The notes under the pieces: model-generated | The model's input: only the letters and a program-made list of their open reading frames with translations | Databases searched by the model: none | Told to the model about the DNA's origin: nothing | Program-made: the position numbers and the translations under genes | In this document: in pieces, positions 1-5,417 of the stretch | Position numbering within the stretch: position 1 is the first letter of the stretch | Layout: the number at the start of each line of letters is the position of its first letter | DNA from: Candidatus Halomonas stercoripullorum | GTDB lineage: Bacteria; Pseudomonadota; Gammaproteobacteria; Pseudomonadales; Halomonadaceae | Direction of reading: 5' to 3' | Assembly: GCA_019114645.1 (NCBI GenBank) | Contig: DXFC01000119.1 | Span: 1-5,480 of the forward strand | DNA: 5,480 nt

Positions 1-708
1 CAGCTTGATGGTCTGGATATTGCCGTAGCTGTCGACGATGCGCCCGGTCATGCGCGCCCGGGCATCGGCCTGGCGCATGGAAACCCGGCGCAGCCGCGGC
101 ACAAAGCTCCACATGATTGCGCCATAACCCGCCAACCACACCACCAGCGGCAGCATTAGCCAGGGCTCGGCCTGGCCCATCAACAGCATGGCACCGATGA
201 AGTAGACGATCACGTAGACCATCAAGTCCATCAGCTTCATTACCGTTTCGCGAATGGCCAGCGCGGTCTGCATCACCTTCTGTGATACGCGCCCGGCAAA
301 TTCATCCTGGTAGAAAGCCAGGCTCTGGCTCAGCATGTGCCGGTGCGCCAGCCAGCGGCCAAGCATCGGATAGTTGCCGAAAATGCTCTGCTGGCTGATC
401 AGCGCGTGCAGCAGCGTGAGCAGCGGCAATCCAATCAACACCAGCGCCGCCATGCCGGCCAGGCGCCAACCATACTCGGTGAAAAAGCCTTCACGCCCGG
501 CCCCGGCCAGCCAGTCCACCAGCTCGCCCATGTAGCCGAAGAACACCACCTCCACGGCAGAGACCAGCGCAGTCAGCAAAGCCATGACGACCAGCAACGG
601 CAACACCGGGCGCGAGAAGTGCAGAATAAAGGCGAACAGGCCCGTGGGCGGCGTGCCCCTCTCCTCTCCGGGGTAGGGATCTACCAGGTTTTCGAAGTAG
701 CGAAACAT
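1..708 (-). CDS. ABC exporter, transmembrane-domain part (C-terminal end outside window)
   Basis: This is the first 236 codons of a gene that continues past the left edge; the frame is open and unbroken throughout. The N-terminus (MFRYFENLVDPYPGEE) is typical of a proteobacterial group of fused permease-ATPase ABC exporters related to MsbA and multidrug half-transporters. Hydrophobic segments are visible at about residues 36-62, 84-108, 160-178 and 182-204. Between them, residues 131-155 (AFYQDEFAGRVSQKVMQTA and following) match the intracellular coupling region of the type I exporter membrane domain. The nucleotide-binding domain with Walker A, signature and Walker B motifs must lie outside the window, so ATPase function is inferred from the family. 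The substrate cannot be predicted. The start at 708 is the first ATG, 23 bases after the META gene stop, and its ribosome site is weak. An in-frame TTG 27 bases upstream is an alternative. Co-transcription with the META gene is likely from the spacing. Confidence 0.88.
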   Translation of the reverse strand, partial: MFRYFENLVDPYPGEERGTPPTGLFAFILHFSRPVLPLLVVMALLTALVSAVEVVFFGYMGELVDWLAGAGREGFFTEYGWRLAGMAALVLIGLPLLTLLHALISQQSIFGNYPMLGRWLAHRHMLSQSLAFYQDEFAGRVSQKVMQTALAIRETVMKLMDLMVYVIVYFIGAMLLMGQAEPWLMLPLVVWLAGYGAIMWSFVPRLRRVSMRQADARARMTGRIVDSYGNIQTIKL

Positions 709-731
709 GGCATCAAACCGGCTGCGGAGGC

Positions 732-1172
732 TCAATACAAATGCACCGCCTCGAAGCGTGCCACGTCGTCACCTGTGCCATCCTTCAGCGTCAGGTTGCT
801 GCCCGTGACCTCCCAGGCCGAAACTTTCTCCAGCACCTCCAGAAAAGCATGCTCAGTCTGCATGCCATCGGCACACGCCATCATGGTGGTCGCCAACTGG
901 CCGAAGCTCAGGGCGTCGCCATCAAGCCGGTAGCTTCCCATCAAGCGATTACAGCCGCCGGAGCCGGCCACCCGGTTCTCTTCGGTATGCAGCACGATAT
1001 GGGCTTCACGCTGGTTATCTACGGCTTCGACAGCGGCACCCTCAAGATCAGTGAGCTTCCAGTAAGTGTTCACCAGCGGTTCATCGCCGGCTGTGCGCTC
1101 CGCCGTTGCCGTACATCCCGCCAGAGCGATAGTGGCCAAGGCAGGCAATAGAGGGATAAACATCCTTTTCAT
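732..1172 (-). CDS. META-domain (HslJ-like) lipoprotein
   Basis: The 146-residue product has a lipoprotein signal peptide: MKRMF, a hydrophobic stretch, then lipobox L17-A18-G19-C20. Cys20 would be lipidated, and Thr at the +2 position suggests outer-membrane sorting. Residues 34-142 form one META domain (HslJ family). The hallmarks are TYWKL at 36-40, GGCNRLMGSY at 72-81, LDGDALSFG at 83-91 and TTMMAC at 95-100. The paired cysteines C74 and C100 are conserved in the family. E. coli HslJ is a heat-shock-inducible membrane protein linked to novobiocin resistance; a comparable envelope role here is inference. The frame extends upstream to 1226, but that would put 18 charged residues before the signal peptide. 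The GAGAG at 1180-1184 lies 7 bases from the ATG at 1172 and 4 bases from the ATG at 1175, so 1172 is preferred and 1175 is nearly as good. The gene lies 79 bases after the M24 gene and 23 bases before the ABC gene. Confidence 0.9.
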   Translation of the reverse strand: MKRMFIPLLPALATIALAGCTATAERTAGDEPLVNTYWKLTDLEGAAVEAVDNQREAHIVLHTEENRVAGSGGCNRLMGSYRLDGDALSFGQLATTMMACADGMQTEHAFLEVLEKVSAWEVTGSNLTLKDGTGDDVARFEAVHLY

Positions 1173-1179
1173 CATAAAA

Positions 1180-1184
1180 CTCTC
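1180..1184 (-). promoter_or_regulatory. Ribosome binding site of the META lipoprotein gene
   Basis: GAGAG on the minus strand lies 7 bases before the ATG at 1172. It is the only purine-rich Shine-Dalgarno-like stretch near the signal peptide start. It decides against the longer frame beginning at 1226. Confidence 0.55.
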
Positions 1185-1251
1185 ATGTTCATCGGGGTGG
1201 ATCACCATAAGACCCCGCCCGGCCAATTAAGTTTCCCGTCGTGAACGGCTA

Positions 1252-2436
1252 TTACACCTGGGCAAGCTCCCAGTCATTATCGGTCAAGGCTTCGCCGCCT
1301 CCGGCGGTGACCCGTACGGTATCGCTGATCCCGATGCCCCATTGCCCCGGCAGGCGCAGGCAGAGCGGCAGGTGAAACACCATGTCAGTCTCGAATTCGC
1401 GTGGCTGTCCGCAGGCGATATAACCGCTGCCCTCGACCCAGCTGGGCGGAAACTGGGCGCCTACGGCGTAACCGAACACGCCCGAAAAAAACACACGGTC
1501 AATGTGGGGCGCAAGCACCGCTTCAGCGGCCCGTGCCGCCTCATCAAAGGTATTGCCTGGTCGCATCATGGTGGTGATGGCGTCGAACAAATCGCGACAT
1601 ACGTCACGCAGCAATCGCATGTCATCGCTGGCCCGGCCTGCTACCACGGTTTTCATCATCGGCGCGGTGTAGCGCCGATACGCGGCGCCAAATTCAAGAA
1701 ATACCGGCTCGTCAGCGGCGATCCGGTGACGCTGGTGATTCAAGTGAATCACACTGATCCGCCGCCCGGTGGTGACAATGGGCTGCATGCTCATGAACTC
1801 GCTACCGGCCGCCAGCAGGGCTCGCGAGCCCTCGGCCGCCACATCACTGTCCAGCATGCCGGGTGCCACGATCCGGGTAGCCGCCTTGATCGCCAGGGAG
1901 GTCATGCGCGCACTTTCACGCAAACAGGCAAGCTCCGCCTCGCTCTTGACGATGCGCACCCGGTCAAGCAGCTCACCGCCATCGTCACGGAAGCGTTCGG
2001 CACCCAGGCGGTACTGCAATTCGCGCAGCACCCCATGACGCAGCCCTGCTCCGTAGAGATCCAGACCAATGGCATGAAAATCCGCCAACGTGTCGGCCAG
2101 CGGCTCAATGACTTCACTGACACCCTCCCAGCGGTAGCCGAGCAGTTCATCAACGCGCGCCGTGACCACTGCCGGCCCGGTCTCGATGGAAGGCACCTGC
2201 AGCACCAGCCGCGTGTCTGAGCAAACCAGGCAGGTATGCACCGCCACCTCGAAAGTGTTGTACCCGGTCAGATAAAAGATGTCGGCGGGGTCCGTCAGCA
2301 GCAAGGCATCCAGTCCCGCCTCACGCATGGTGCCACGCACGCGGGCCAACCGGGCGTCGTACTCGCTTACAGGAAAAGCCAGCTCGCTGGCTTCAAGCTG
2401 CGCCGCCAAGGCATGGCGGTACTGGAGATGGTCCAT
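1252..2436 (-). CDS. M24-family (creatinase / DoeA-like) hydrolase lacking the metal ligands
   Basis: The 394-residue product has the two-domain layout of creatinase and prolidase proteins. Residues about 20-150 form the N-terminal creatinase domain (EYDARLARVRGTMREAGLDA, then TDPADIFYLTGYN at 48-60). Residues about 165-385 form the pita-bread M24 domain. Aligned by motif to metal-dependent aminopeptidases, the five ligand positions hold E248 (LEFGA), P259 (TAPMMKT), Y323 (FGYAVG), P357 (FHLPL) and S371 (ISDTV), not Asp, Asp, His, Glu, Glu. H231 (SVIHLNH) sits where creatinase has its catalytic His. This places it near metal-independent C-N hydrolases such as creatinase and ectoine hydrolase DoeA, rather than true Xaa-Pro peptidases. 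The substrate is unknown; a small amidine or amide compound is inference. The start at 2436 is set by AGGAG at 2442-2446, 5 bases upstream. The frame continues to 2505 without another good start. The gene is divergent from the yeeN-like gene, and automated annotation may call it Xaa-Pro peptidase. Confidence 0.88.
   Translation of the reverse strand: MDHLQYRHALAAQLEASELAFPVSEYDARLARVRGTMREAGLDALLLTDPADIFYLTGYNTFEVAVHTCLVCSDTRLVLQVPSIETGPAVVTARVDELLGYRWEGVSEVIEPLADTLADFHAIGLDLYGAGLRHGVLRELQYRLGAERFRDDGGELLDRVRIVKSEAELACLRESARMTSLAIKAATRIVAPGMLDSDVAAEGSRALLAAGSEFMSMQPIVTTGRRISVIHLNHQRHRIAADEPVFLEFGAAYRRYTAPMMKTVVAGRASDDMRLLRDVCRDLFDAITTMMRPGNTFDEAARAAEAVLAPHIDRVFFSGVFGYAVGAQFPPSWVEGSGYIACGQPREFETDMVFHLPLCLRLPGQWGIGISDTVRVTAGGGEALTDNDWELAQV
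2379..2390. repeat. 12-base near-palindrome, copy 1
   Basis: CCAGCTCGCTGG (arms CCAGC and GCTGG around TC) lies inside the 5' end of the M24 gene. An identical copy lies at 2491-2502 in the upstream intergenic region. The pair could be an operator pair or chance in GC-rich DNA. Confidence 0.3.
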
Positions 2437-2490
2437 GACAACTCCTGATGTAGCGGCAATAGCGGGGAGTGTAATCAGAACCGTAGCACG

Positions 2491-2502
2491 CCAGCTCGCT
2501 GG
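2491..2502. repeat. 12-base near-palindrome, copy 2
   Basis: CCAGCTCGCTGG is identical to 2379-2390 and 112 bases away. It sits in the M24/yeeN divergent promoter region, where a regulator could bind. Confidence 0.3.
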
Positions 2503-2518
2503 CACAACGAAATAAGGC

Positions 2519-2547
2519 TGTTCCAGTCTCGGCCGGTTTCGTAGAAT
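2519..2547 (+). promoter_or_regulatory. Candidate sigma-70 promoter of the yeeN-like gene
   Basis: TAGAAT at 2542-2547 matches the -10 consensus at five of six positions. The -35 region at 2519-2524 (TGTTCC) is poor. A start site near 2554 would give a short leader of about 26 bases before the ATG at 2580. Confidence 0.3.
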
Positions 2548-2579
2548 TCAGCCTCATCATCGCGTAACAGGACAATGCT

Positions 2580-3302
2580 ATGGGCAGGGCCTTCCAAAAC
2601 CGCAAGGAATCCATGGCCAAAACGGCCGCCGCCAAGACCAAGGTGTACAGCAAATATGGCCGCGAGATCTACGTCTGTGCCAAACAGGGCGGTACCGACC
2701 CCAACGGCAACCTGAGCCTGCGCGGCTTGATCGAGCGGGCCAAGAAGGACCAGGTCCCCAGCCATGTGATCGAAAAGGCGCTCGACAAGGCCAGTGGTGT
2801 CGGCGGTGAGGACTACTCACCGGCGCGTTATGAAGGTTTCGGCCCCGGCAACTGCATGGTCATCGTGGAGTGCCTGACGGACAACCCCAACCGCACTTTC
2901 GGTGATGTGCGCGCCTGCTTCAACAAGGCCAAGAGCAAGCTCGGCACACCGGGCAGTGTCAGCCACATGTTCGATCACTGTGCCATTCTCGCTTTCGCCG
3001 GTGACGACGAAGAAGCCGCACTGGAGGCCTTGCTTGAAGCGGATGTCGACGTGATCGAGATCGAGAATGAAGAGGGACGCATCACGGTGTTCGCCCCCCA
3101 TACCGAGTACGCCAAGGCCAGGCAGGCACTACTCGACGCCCTGGGAGAAACCGAATTCGAGGTGGACGAAATCCAGTTTGTCCCTCAGACCACCACCCCG
3201 GTCGAAGGCGACGACAGGGTGCTGTTCGATAAGCTTGTCGATGCGCTCAACGACCTGGATGATGTGCAAAACGTTTACCACAACGCCGAATTGCCTGCCT
3301 GA
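2580..3302 (+). CDS. yeeN: YebC/PmpR family protein, YeeN type
   Basis: The 240-residue product matches the YebC/PmpR/TACO1 family over its full length (E. coli YeeN is about 238 residues). Visible hallmarks are the MGR N-terminus, YSKYGREIYVCAKQGG at 23-38, YEGFGPGN at 84-91, NRTFGDVR at 104-111, GSVSHMFD at 125-132, LLEADVD at 151-157 and DDVQNVYHN at 227-235. The TKVYSKYGREIYV start and the short N-terminus fit the YeeN branch better than YebC, which begins MAGHSKW. Family members were described as DNA-binding regulators (PmpR). More recently they have been described as translation factors that relieve stalling at proline-rich stretches (TACO1, YebC2). Which applies here is not visible. 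AGGA at 2569-2572 lies 7 bases before the ATG and supports 2580. An internal ATG at 2613 also has AAGGA upstream, but using it would remove the conserved N-terminus. The gene converges on the DUF3618 gene with 10 bases between the stops. Confidence 0.93.
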   Translation: MGRAFQNRKESMAKTAAAKTKVYSKYGREIYVCAKQGGTDPNGNLSLRGLIERAKKDQVPSHVIEKALDKASGVGGEDYSPARYEGFGPGNCMVIVECLTDNPNRTFGDVRACFNKAKSKLGTPGSVSHMFDHCAILAFAGDDEEAALEALLEADVDVIEIENEEGRITVFAPHTEYAKARQALLDALGETEFEVDEIQFVPQTTTPVEGDDRVLFDKLVDALNDLDDVQNVYHNAELPA

Positions 3303-3312
3303 TATCATACGC

Positions 3313-4317
3313 TCAAGGAAGTGGCCCGCTGCCCTTGGGGGAAGTGGGTGGCACCCCAAGCGGGGTGGGCTCAGGGCCACTGTCACCTTTCCGTGCAGTC
3401 GCTCCCGGTGCGTTTGGCGCCCCTATCGAACCCGCGGCGCCCGCTTTCGCGAAGCGCTCCTCACTGGAGGGGTTCTCCACGTAGCCTGAGCCGTGTGATG
3501 AGCTAGCGTGCGCCTTTTCCTTGAGGCGCTGAGCCGTATCGTGAACTTTCTCCCCGGCACGTTTCAACTGCTCCTCGCCCATCTCCTCGGCTCGGTGTAC
3601 GACCCGGTCACGCATCTCGCCAAGATGACGGTTTTCAGCACGCGTGGGAGAAAAAAGCGAGGCCAGCACAGCGCCCGCCGCGACCCCCAACGCCCCGGCT
3701 ACAAGCGGATGTTCCTGAACGAAGTGACTGACCTGGTGGCTGGCGTCATGCATTCGGTGCGAGGCGGCATCCATCGCCGTATGGCGCTGCTCATCGAGAT
3801 GCGAAGCCCCATGACGCATATGATCACCCAAATGCCGGGTCTGCTCCTTCACTTGCTCACCCAAATGGCCGGCACGATCACGCATGCCTTCGACCATGTG
3901 TTTCGCCTTGTCAGTCATGCTTTCCGCATCGTCATCCCTCCCCGACGAATACTGCGGTGTGGCACCCAGCGCCGCTGGATCGTGTCCCAGCACCGTGGCC
4001 CTGGCACCACTGGTGGTTTGACTGTCCTGCAGGGAGGCCGGATAGCGATGCCCGGAATGAGATCCACGCTGTGCCAATAATAACCAACCCAGACCAATAC
4101 CTGTCACCATCACAGGTAGCGGGTTTTCCTTGAGCGTCCGGCTCAAGCCATTGACGGCCCGCTCGGCACCGCCATGACGAAGATAGTCATAGGTCGTGTT
4201 CATAAGCTGCTCCGGAGAAAATTTCTCTTCAATCTGATGAAGGGTATCGTCCAGGCGCGCCCTGGCCTGACGAATCTCTTGCTCGATCTCATCGGAACCG
4301 CGTGGTGTGTCACTCAT
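3313..4317 (-). CDS. DUF3618 domain membrane protein with His-rich 11-residue repeats
   Basis: The 334-residue product is the last gene of the three-gene operon. Residues 9-82 match DUF3618: a charged helix (SDEIEQEIRQARARLDDTL), FSPEQLMNTTYDYLRHGG at 33-50, then a first hydrophobic span at about 66-82. A polar linker (83-136) follows, then a long amphipathic helix rich in histidine (12 His in 140-203). This helix contains four 11-residue units starting at H140, H151, H162 and H173. A second Gly/Ala-rich span, HPLVAGALGVAAGAVLASLF, is at 203-222. A charged helix (226-270) comes next. The tail (271-334) is rich in Ser, Gly, Pro and Ala and probably disordered. The second span followed by charged residues resembles DUF883 anchors. 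DUF3618 proteins are sometimes named nutrient-deprivation-induced proteins; the molecular function is unknown. The start at 4317 has AGGAGG at 4325-4330 with 7-base spacing, and it overlaps the upstream stop as ATGA, so translational coupling is likely. Confidence 0.88.
   Translation of the reverse strand: MSDTPRGSDEIEQEIRQARARLDDTLHQIEEKFSPEQLMNTTYDYLRHGGAERAVNGLSRTLKENPLPVMVTGIGLGWLLLAQRGSHSGHRYPASLQDSQTTSGARATVLGHDPAALGATPQYSSGRDDDAESMTDKAKHMVEGMRDRAGHLGEQVKEQTRHLGDHMRHGASHLDEQRHTAMDAASHRMHDASHQVSHFVQEHPLVAGALGVAAGAVLASLFSPTRAENRHLGEMRDRVVHRAEEMGEEQLKRAGEKVHDTAQRLKEKAHASSSHGSGYVENPSSEERFAKAGAAGSIGAPNAPGATARKGDSGPEPTPLGVPPTSPKGSGPLP
3320..3381. repeat. Nested inverted repeats at the end of the DUF3618 gene
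   Basis: Two perfect inverted pairs are nested. The outer pair is AGTGGCCC (3320-3327) with GGGCCACT (3374-3381). The inner pair is CTTGGGG (3334-3340) with CCCCAAG (3354-3360). They lie in the last codons of the DUF3618 gene, just past the yeeN-like stop, where a terminator for the plus-strand gene would be expected. No T-run follows on either strand, so an intrinsic terminator is not proven. The Pro/Gly-rich coding sequence may produce part of the symmetry. Confidence 0.4.
3769..3900 (-). repeat. Degenerate 33-base tandem repeat (four units) in the DUF3618 gene
   Basis: On the plus strand TCACCCAAATG occurs at 3824-3834 and 3857-3867, exactly 33 bases apart. Degenerate copies lie 33 bases either side, at 3791 (TCATCGAGATG) and 3890 (TCGACCATGTG). 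The units encode 11-residue repeats beginning HMVE, HLGE, HLGD and HLDE (residues 140-183). An 11-residue period is what amphipathic, membrane-lying or LEA-type helices show. Confidence 0.6.
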
Positions 4318-4751
4318 TTCAGTTCCTCCTTGATCAGCTCCTCATGCTCCTGGGCCAACGCCTTGTCGCGGCGCAGGCTGGCGATGGTACGCGACGGCAT
4401 CAAGCTCTCCTGCTTGAGCTTGCTACGCCCCGCCTGGAGCATGATCAACCCGACCAGCACCACCACACCACCGACAATGAGTGCCGAAAGCCAAGGCGTG
4501 GTGGCGGGAGGAAGCACGGTATTGAGACCGAAAACGGCAGCGGCAAGCAGCACCAGAAAACCACTAAAGAGTACCGCCCCCGCAATGGCAACAGAGGCCA
4601 CCGCCCCCATGGCCTGACGCGACTTTTCCCGCATTTCCACTTTGGCCAGCTCCGACTCCTTGCGCACCAGAACAATGACTTCATTGGCCAGATTCGAGAA
4701 CAGTGCGGCAATACTTGATGTTTGCGAACGGGTCCTGTTTTCCGCTTCCAT
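4314..4751 (-). CDS. YqjE-like 'phage holin family' inner membrane protein
   Basis: The 145-residue product is the middle gene of the operon. Residues 1-47 form a charged amphipathic helix (SIAALFSNLANEVIVLVRKE, then ELAKVEMREK). Two membrane spans follow at about 48-78 and 86-106, joined by a short loop (TVLPPATTP). The C-terminal tail (109-145) is charged, with SLMPSRTIASLRRDK at 116-130. This is the pattern of the Phage_holin_3_6 family (PF07332), which includes E. coli YqjE. Despite the family name, most members sit on chromosomes without lysis genes, and I see no endolysin here, so lysis is unlikely. The frame extends to 4829, but the start at 4751 is chosen because GGGAGG at 4761-4766 lies 9 bases upstream and the family N-terminus begins there. 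The stop TGA overlaps the DUF3618 start by 4 bases. It lies 74 bases after the first operon gene. Confidence 0.88.
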   Translation of the reverse strand: MEAENRTRSQTSSIAALFSNLANEVIVLVRKESELAKVEMREKSRQAMGAVASVAIAGAVLFSGFLVLLAAAVFGLNTVLPPATTPWLSALIVGGVVVLVGLIMLQAGRSKLKQESLMPSRTIASLRRDKALAQEHEELIKEELK

Positions 4752-4783
4752 GAAACGATACCTCCCTGTCTGTTTTCCTTGCC

Positions 4784-4819
4784 TTGCCGGGGCTCCTGTA
4801 GGGATGCCTGGCCCGGCAA
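4784..4819 (-). repeat. Intercistronic stem-loop between operon genes 1 and 2
   Basis: TTGCCGGG (4784-4791) and CCCGGCAA (4812-4819) form a perfect 8-base stem around a 20-base loop. The stem fills most of the 74-base gap between the helical membrane protein gene and the YqjE-like gene. No T-run follows, so it looks like an mRNA processing, stability or partial attenuation element rather than a full terminator. Confidence 0.5.
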
Positions 4820-4825
4820 CCGGCT

Positions 4826-5296
4826 TCAAACGTGACGCGTTTCACCTTCGCTGGAGCTGCGTAAAAAACGGGACAATAAAAAGCCCGCCGCCACGGCTCC
4901 TCCCATGAAAAGGGCCGGATGCTGACGACTACAGGTACGGGTTTGCTGCCAAAGGGTCGCCGCATCGCGCTCTTTTAGCGTGCGCGTAAACGTATCGGAA
5001 CACTTGGCCAACTCGGTAGCGCAGCCGGAAAAATAGGGCTGCTCTTGACGCTCGAACTCGTCAGCCATCTTGTTCAGCACCGTTGTGACCTTCCGGGCCT
5101 GTTCCGCCGCGGCGTCTTTCTGGCGTTCAAACAAGCCTTCCGCCTGCCGACGTACCGCCTCGCGAAGCTCAGCACCAGCCTGCTCCGCTTGCTGGCGGAT
5201 CTCCTCGCGATCAAGGCCATGCTCGCTACGGCCACCAGCGCTTGCTTCCGGTTTCACACCGCTGTCCGAACTTTCACGATGGGGAATGTCGTTCAT
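4826..5296 (-). CDS. Small helical protein with C-terminal membrane anchor (unknown function)
   Basis: I do not recognise a named family for this 156-residue product. Residues 1-28 are polar and probably disordered. Residues 29-120 are a long, charged, Ala/Gln/Glu/Arg-rich helix likely to form a coiled coil (LDREEIRQQAEQAGAELREA, then RRQAEGLFERQKD). A single C-terminal membrane span follows at about 127-145 (PALFMGGAVAAGFLLSRFLR), with a basic flank. This soluble helix plus Gly/Ala-rich tail anchor is the layout of DUF883 proteins such as YqjD, although clear sequence identity is not visible. Three cysteines (C92, C99, C122) lie near the anchor. It is the first operon gene, 74 bases before the YqjE-like gene. 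The start at 5296 is fixed by GGAGGT at 5302-5307, 5 bases upstream. A longer frame from a GTG at 5362 lacks a usable ribosome site and would add an unconvincing Cys-rich leader. Confidence 0.8.
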   Translation of the reverse strand: MNDIPHRESSDSGVKPEASAGGRSEHGLDREEIRQQAEQAGAELREAVRRQAEGLFERQKDAAAEQARKVTTVLNKMADEFERQEQPYFSGCATELAKCSDTFTRTLKERDAATLWQQTRTCSRQHPALFMGGAVAAGFLLSRFLRSSSEGETRHV

Positions 5297-5389
5297 TTGC
5301 CACCTCCATGTTCTGCCAAAGAACGTATCAAGTGGTACGCCGCAAACACATCCAGCGTTCACCCCTTAAAAAAGCGGGCCCACATTCGC

Positions 5390-5417
5390 AAAATAGTCCT
5401 CCCGGAGGGACTGTCAA
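5390..5417 (-). promoter_or_regulatory. Candidate sigma-70 promoter of the membrane operon
   Basis: On the minus strand a perfect -35 box, TTGACA (5412-5417), is followed by a 16-base spacer and TATTTT (5390-5395, four of six -10 consensus bases). Transcription would begin near 5383, about 87 bases before the first operon ATG. It is the best promoter-like sequence in the window and points directly at the operon. Confidence 0.55.
5395..5412. promoter_or_regulatory. Dyad (possible operator) filling the promoter spacer
   Basis: AGTCCTCCCGGAGGGACT is a near-perfect inverted repeat: AGT-CCTCC, a central C, then GGAGG-(G)-ACT with one extra G. It occupies the spacer between the -35 and -10 boxes and overlaps one base of each. 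A repressor bound there would block RNA polymerase. The regulator is not identified. Confidence 0.45.

Larger units (their letters stand above)
2437..2579. promoter_or_regulatory. Divergent intergenic region between the M24 and yeeN-like genes
   Basis: These 143 bases must carry the promoters of both divergent genes. On the minus strand the M24 ribosome site AGGAG (2442-2446) is clear; its promoter is not, with only a weak TACACT near 2472. On the plus strand there is a good -10 box at 2542-2547 and a ribosome site at 2569-2572. The second copy of the 12-base near-palindrome (2491-2502) sits between them. No convincing gene lies in this stretch. Confidence 0.5.

Noticed and set aside
337..1151. 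Plus-strand reading frames over the ABC and META genes
   Set aside because: They are rich in Gln, Arg and His and low in hydrophobic structure, and they mirror well-supported minus-strand genes.
732..1226. Longer META-gene start at 1226
   Set aside because: It would bury the lipoprotein signal peptide behind 18 polar residues. A plausible ribosome site sits just before 1172.
1227..1251. Terminator after the M24 gene
   Set aside because: Only a 4-base stem (CCGT/ACGG) is visible, and no T-run follows.
1342..2220. Long plus-strand reading frame (292 codons)
   Set aside because: It is antisense to the M24 gene, with no recognisable domain. It is a by-product of GC-rich codon use on the opposite strand.
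1252..2505. Longer M24 reading frame starting at 2505
   Set aside because: The extra 23 residues look like translated intergenic DNA. The ATG at 2436 has a strong AGGAG 5 bases upstream and matches the family's N-terminus.
3508..4080. Plus-strand 190-codon frame opposite the DUF3618 gene
   Set aside because: It has no family resemblance and no good ribosome site. It is a mirror of the His-rich repeat gene.
4314..4751. Phage lysis cassette (holin)
   Set aside because: The 'holin' name comes only from the family label. No endolysin, spanin or other phage gene is present, and the neighbours match a chromosomal stress-type operon.
4314..4829. Longer start at 4829 for the YqjE-like gene
   Set aside because: The added residues translate the intercistronic stem-loop. 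The ATG at 4751 has GGGAGG upstream and begins the family-like sequence.
4826..5362. Longer start (GTG at 5362) for the first operon gene
   Set aside because: AAGGGG touches the GTG with no spacing, the added residues are Cys-rich and unconvincing, and the ATG at 5296 has an ideal GGAGGT.
5362..5382. Intrinsic terminator (GTGGGCCCGC followed by T6 on the minus strand)
   Set aside because: The GC-rich part is a loop-less GGGCCC palindrome with no matching upstream arm, so no stable hairpin precedes the T-run.
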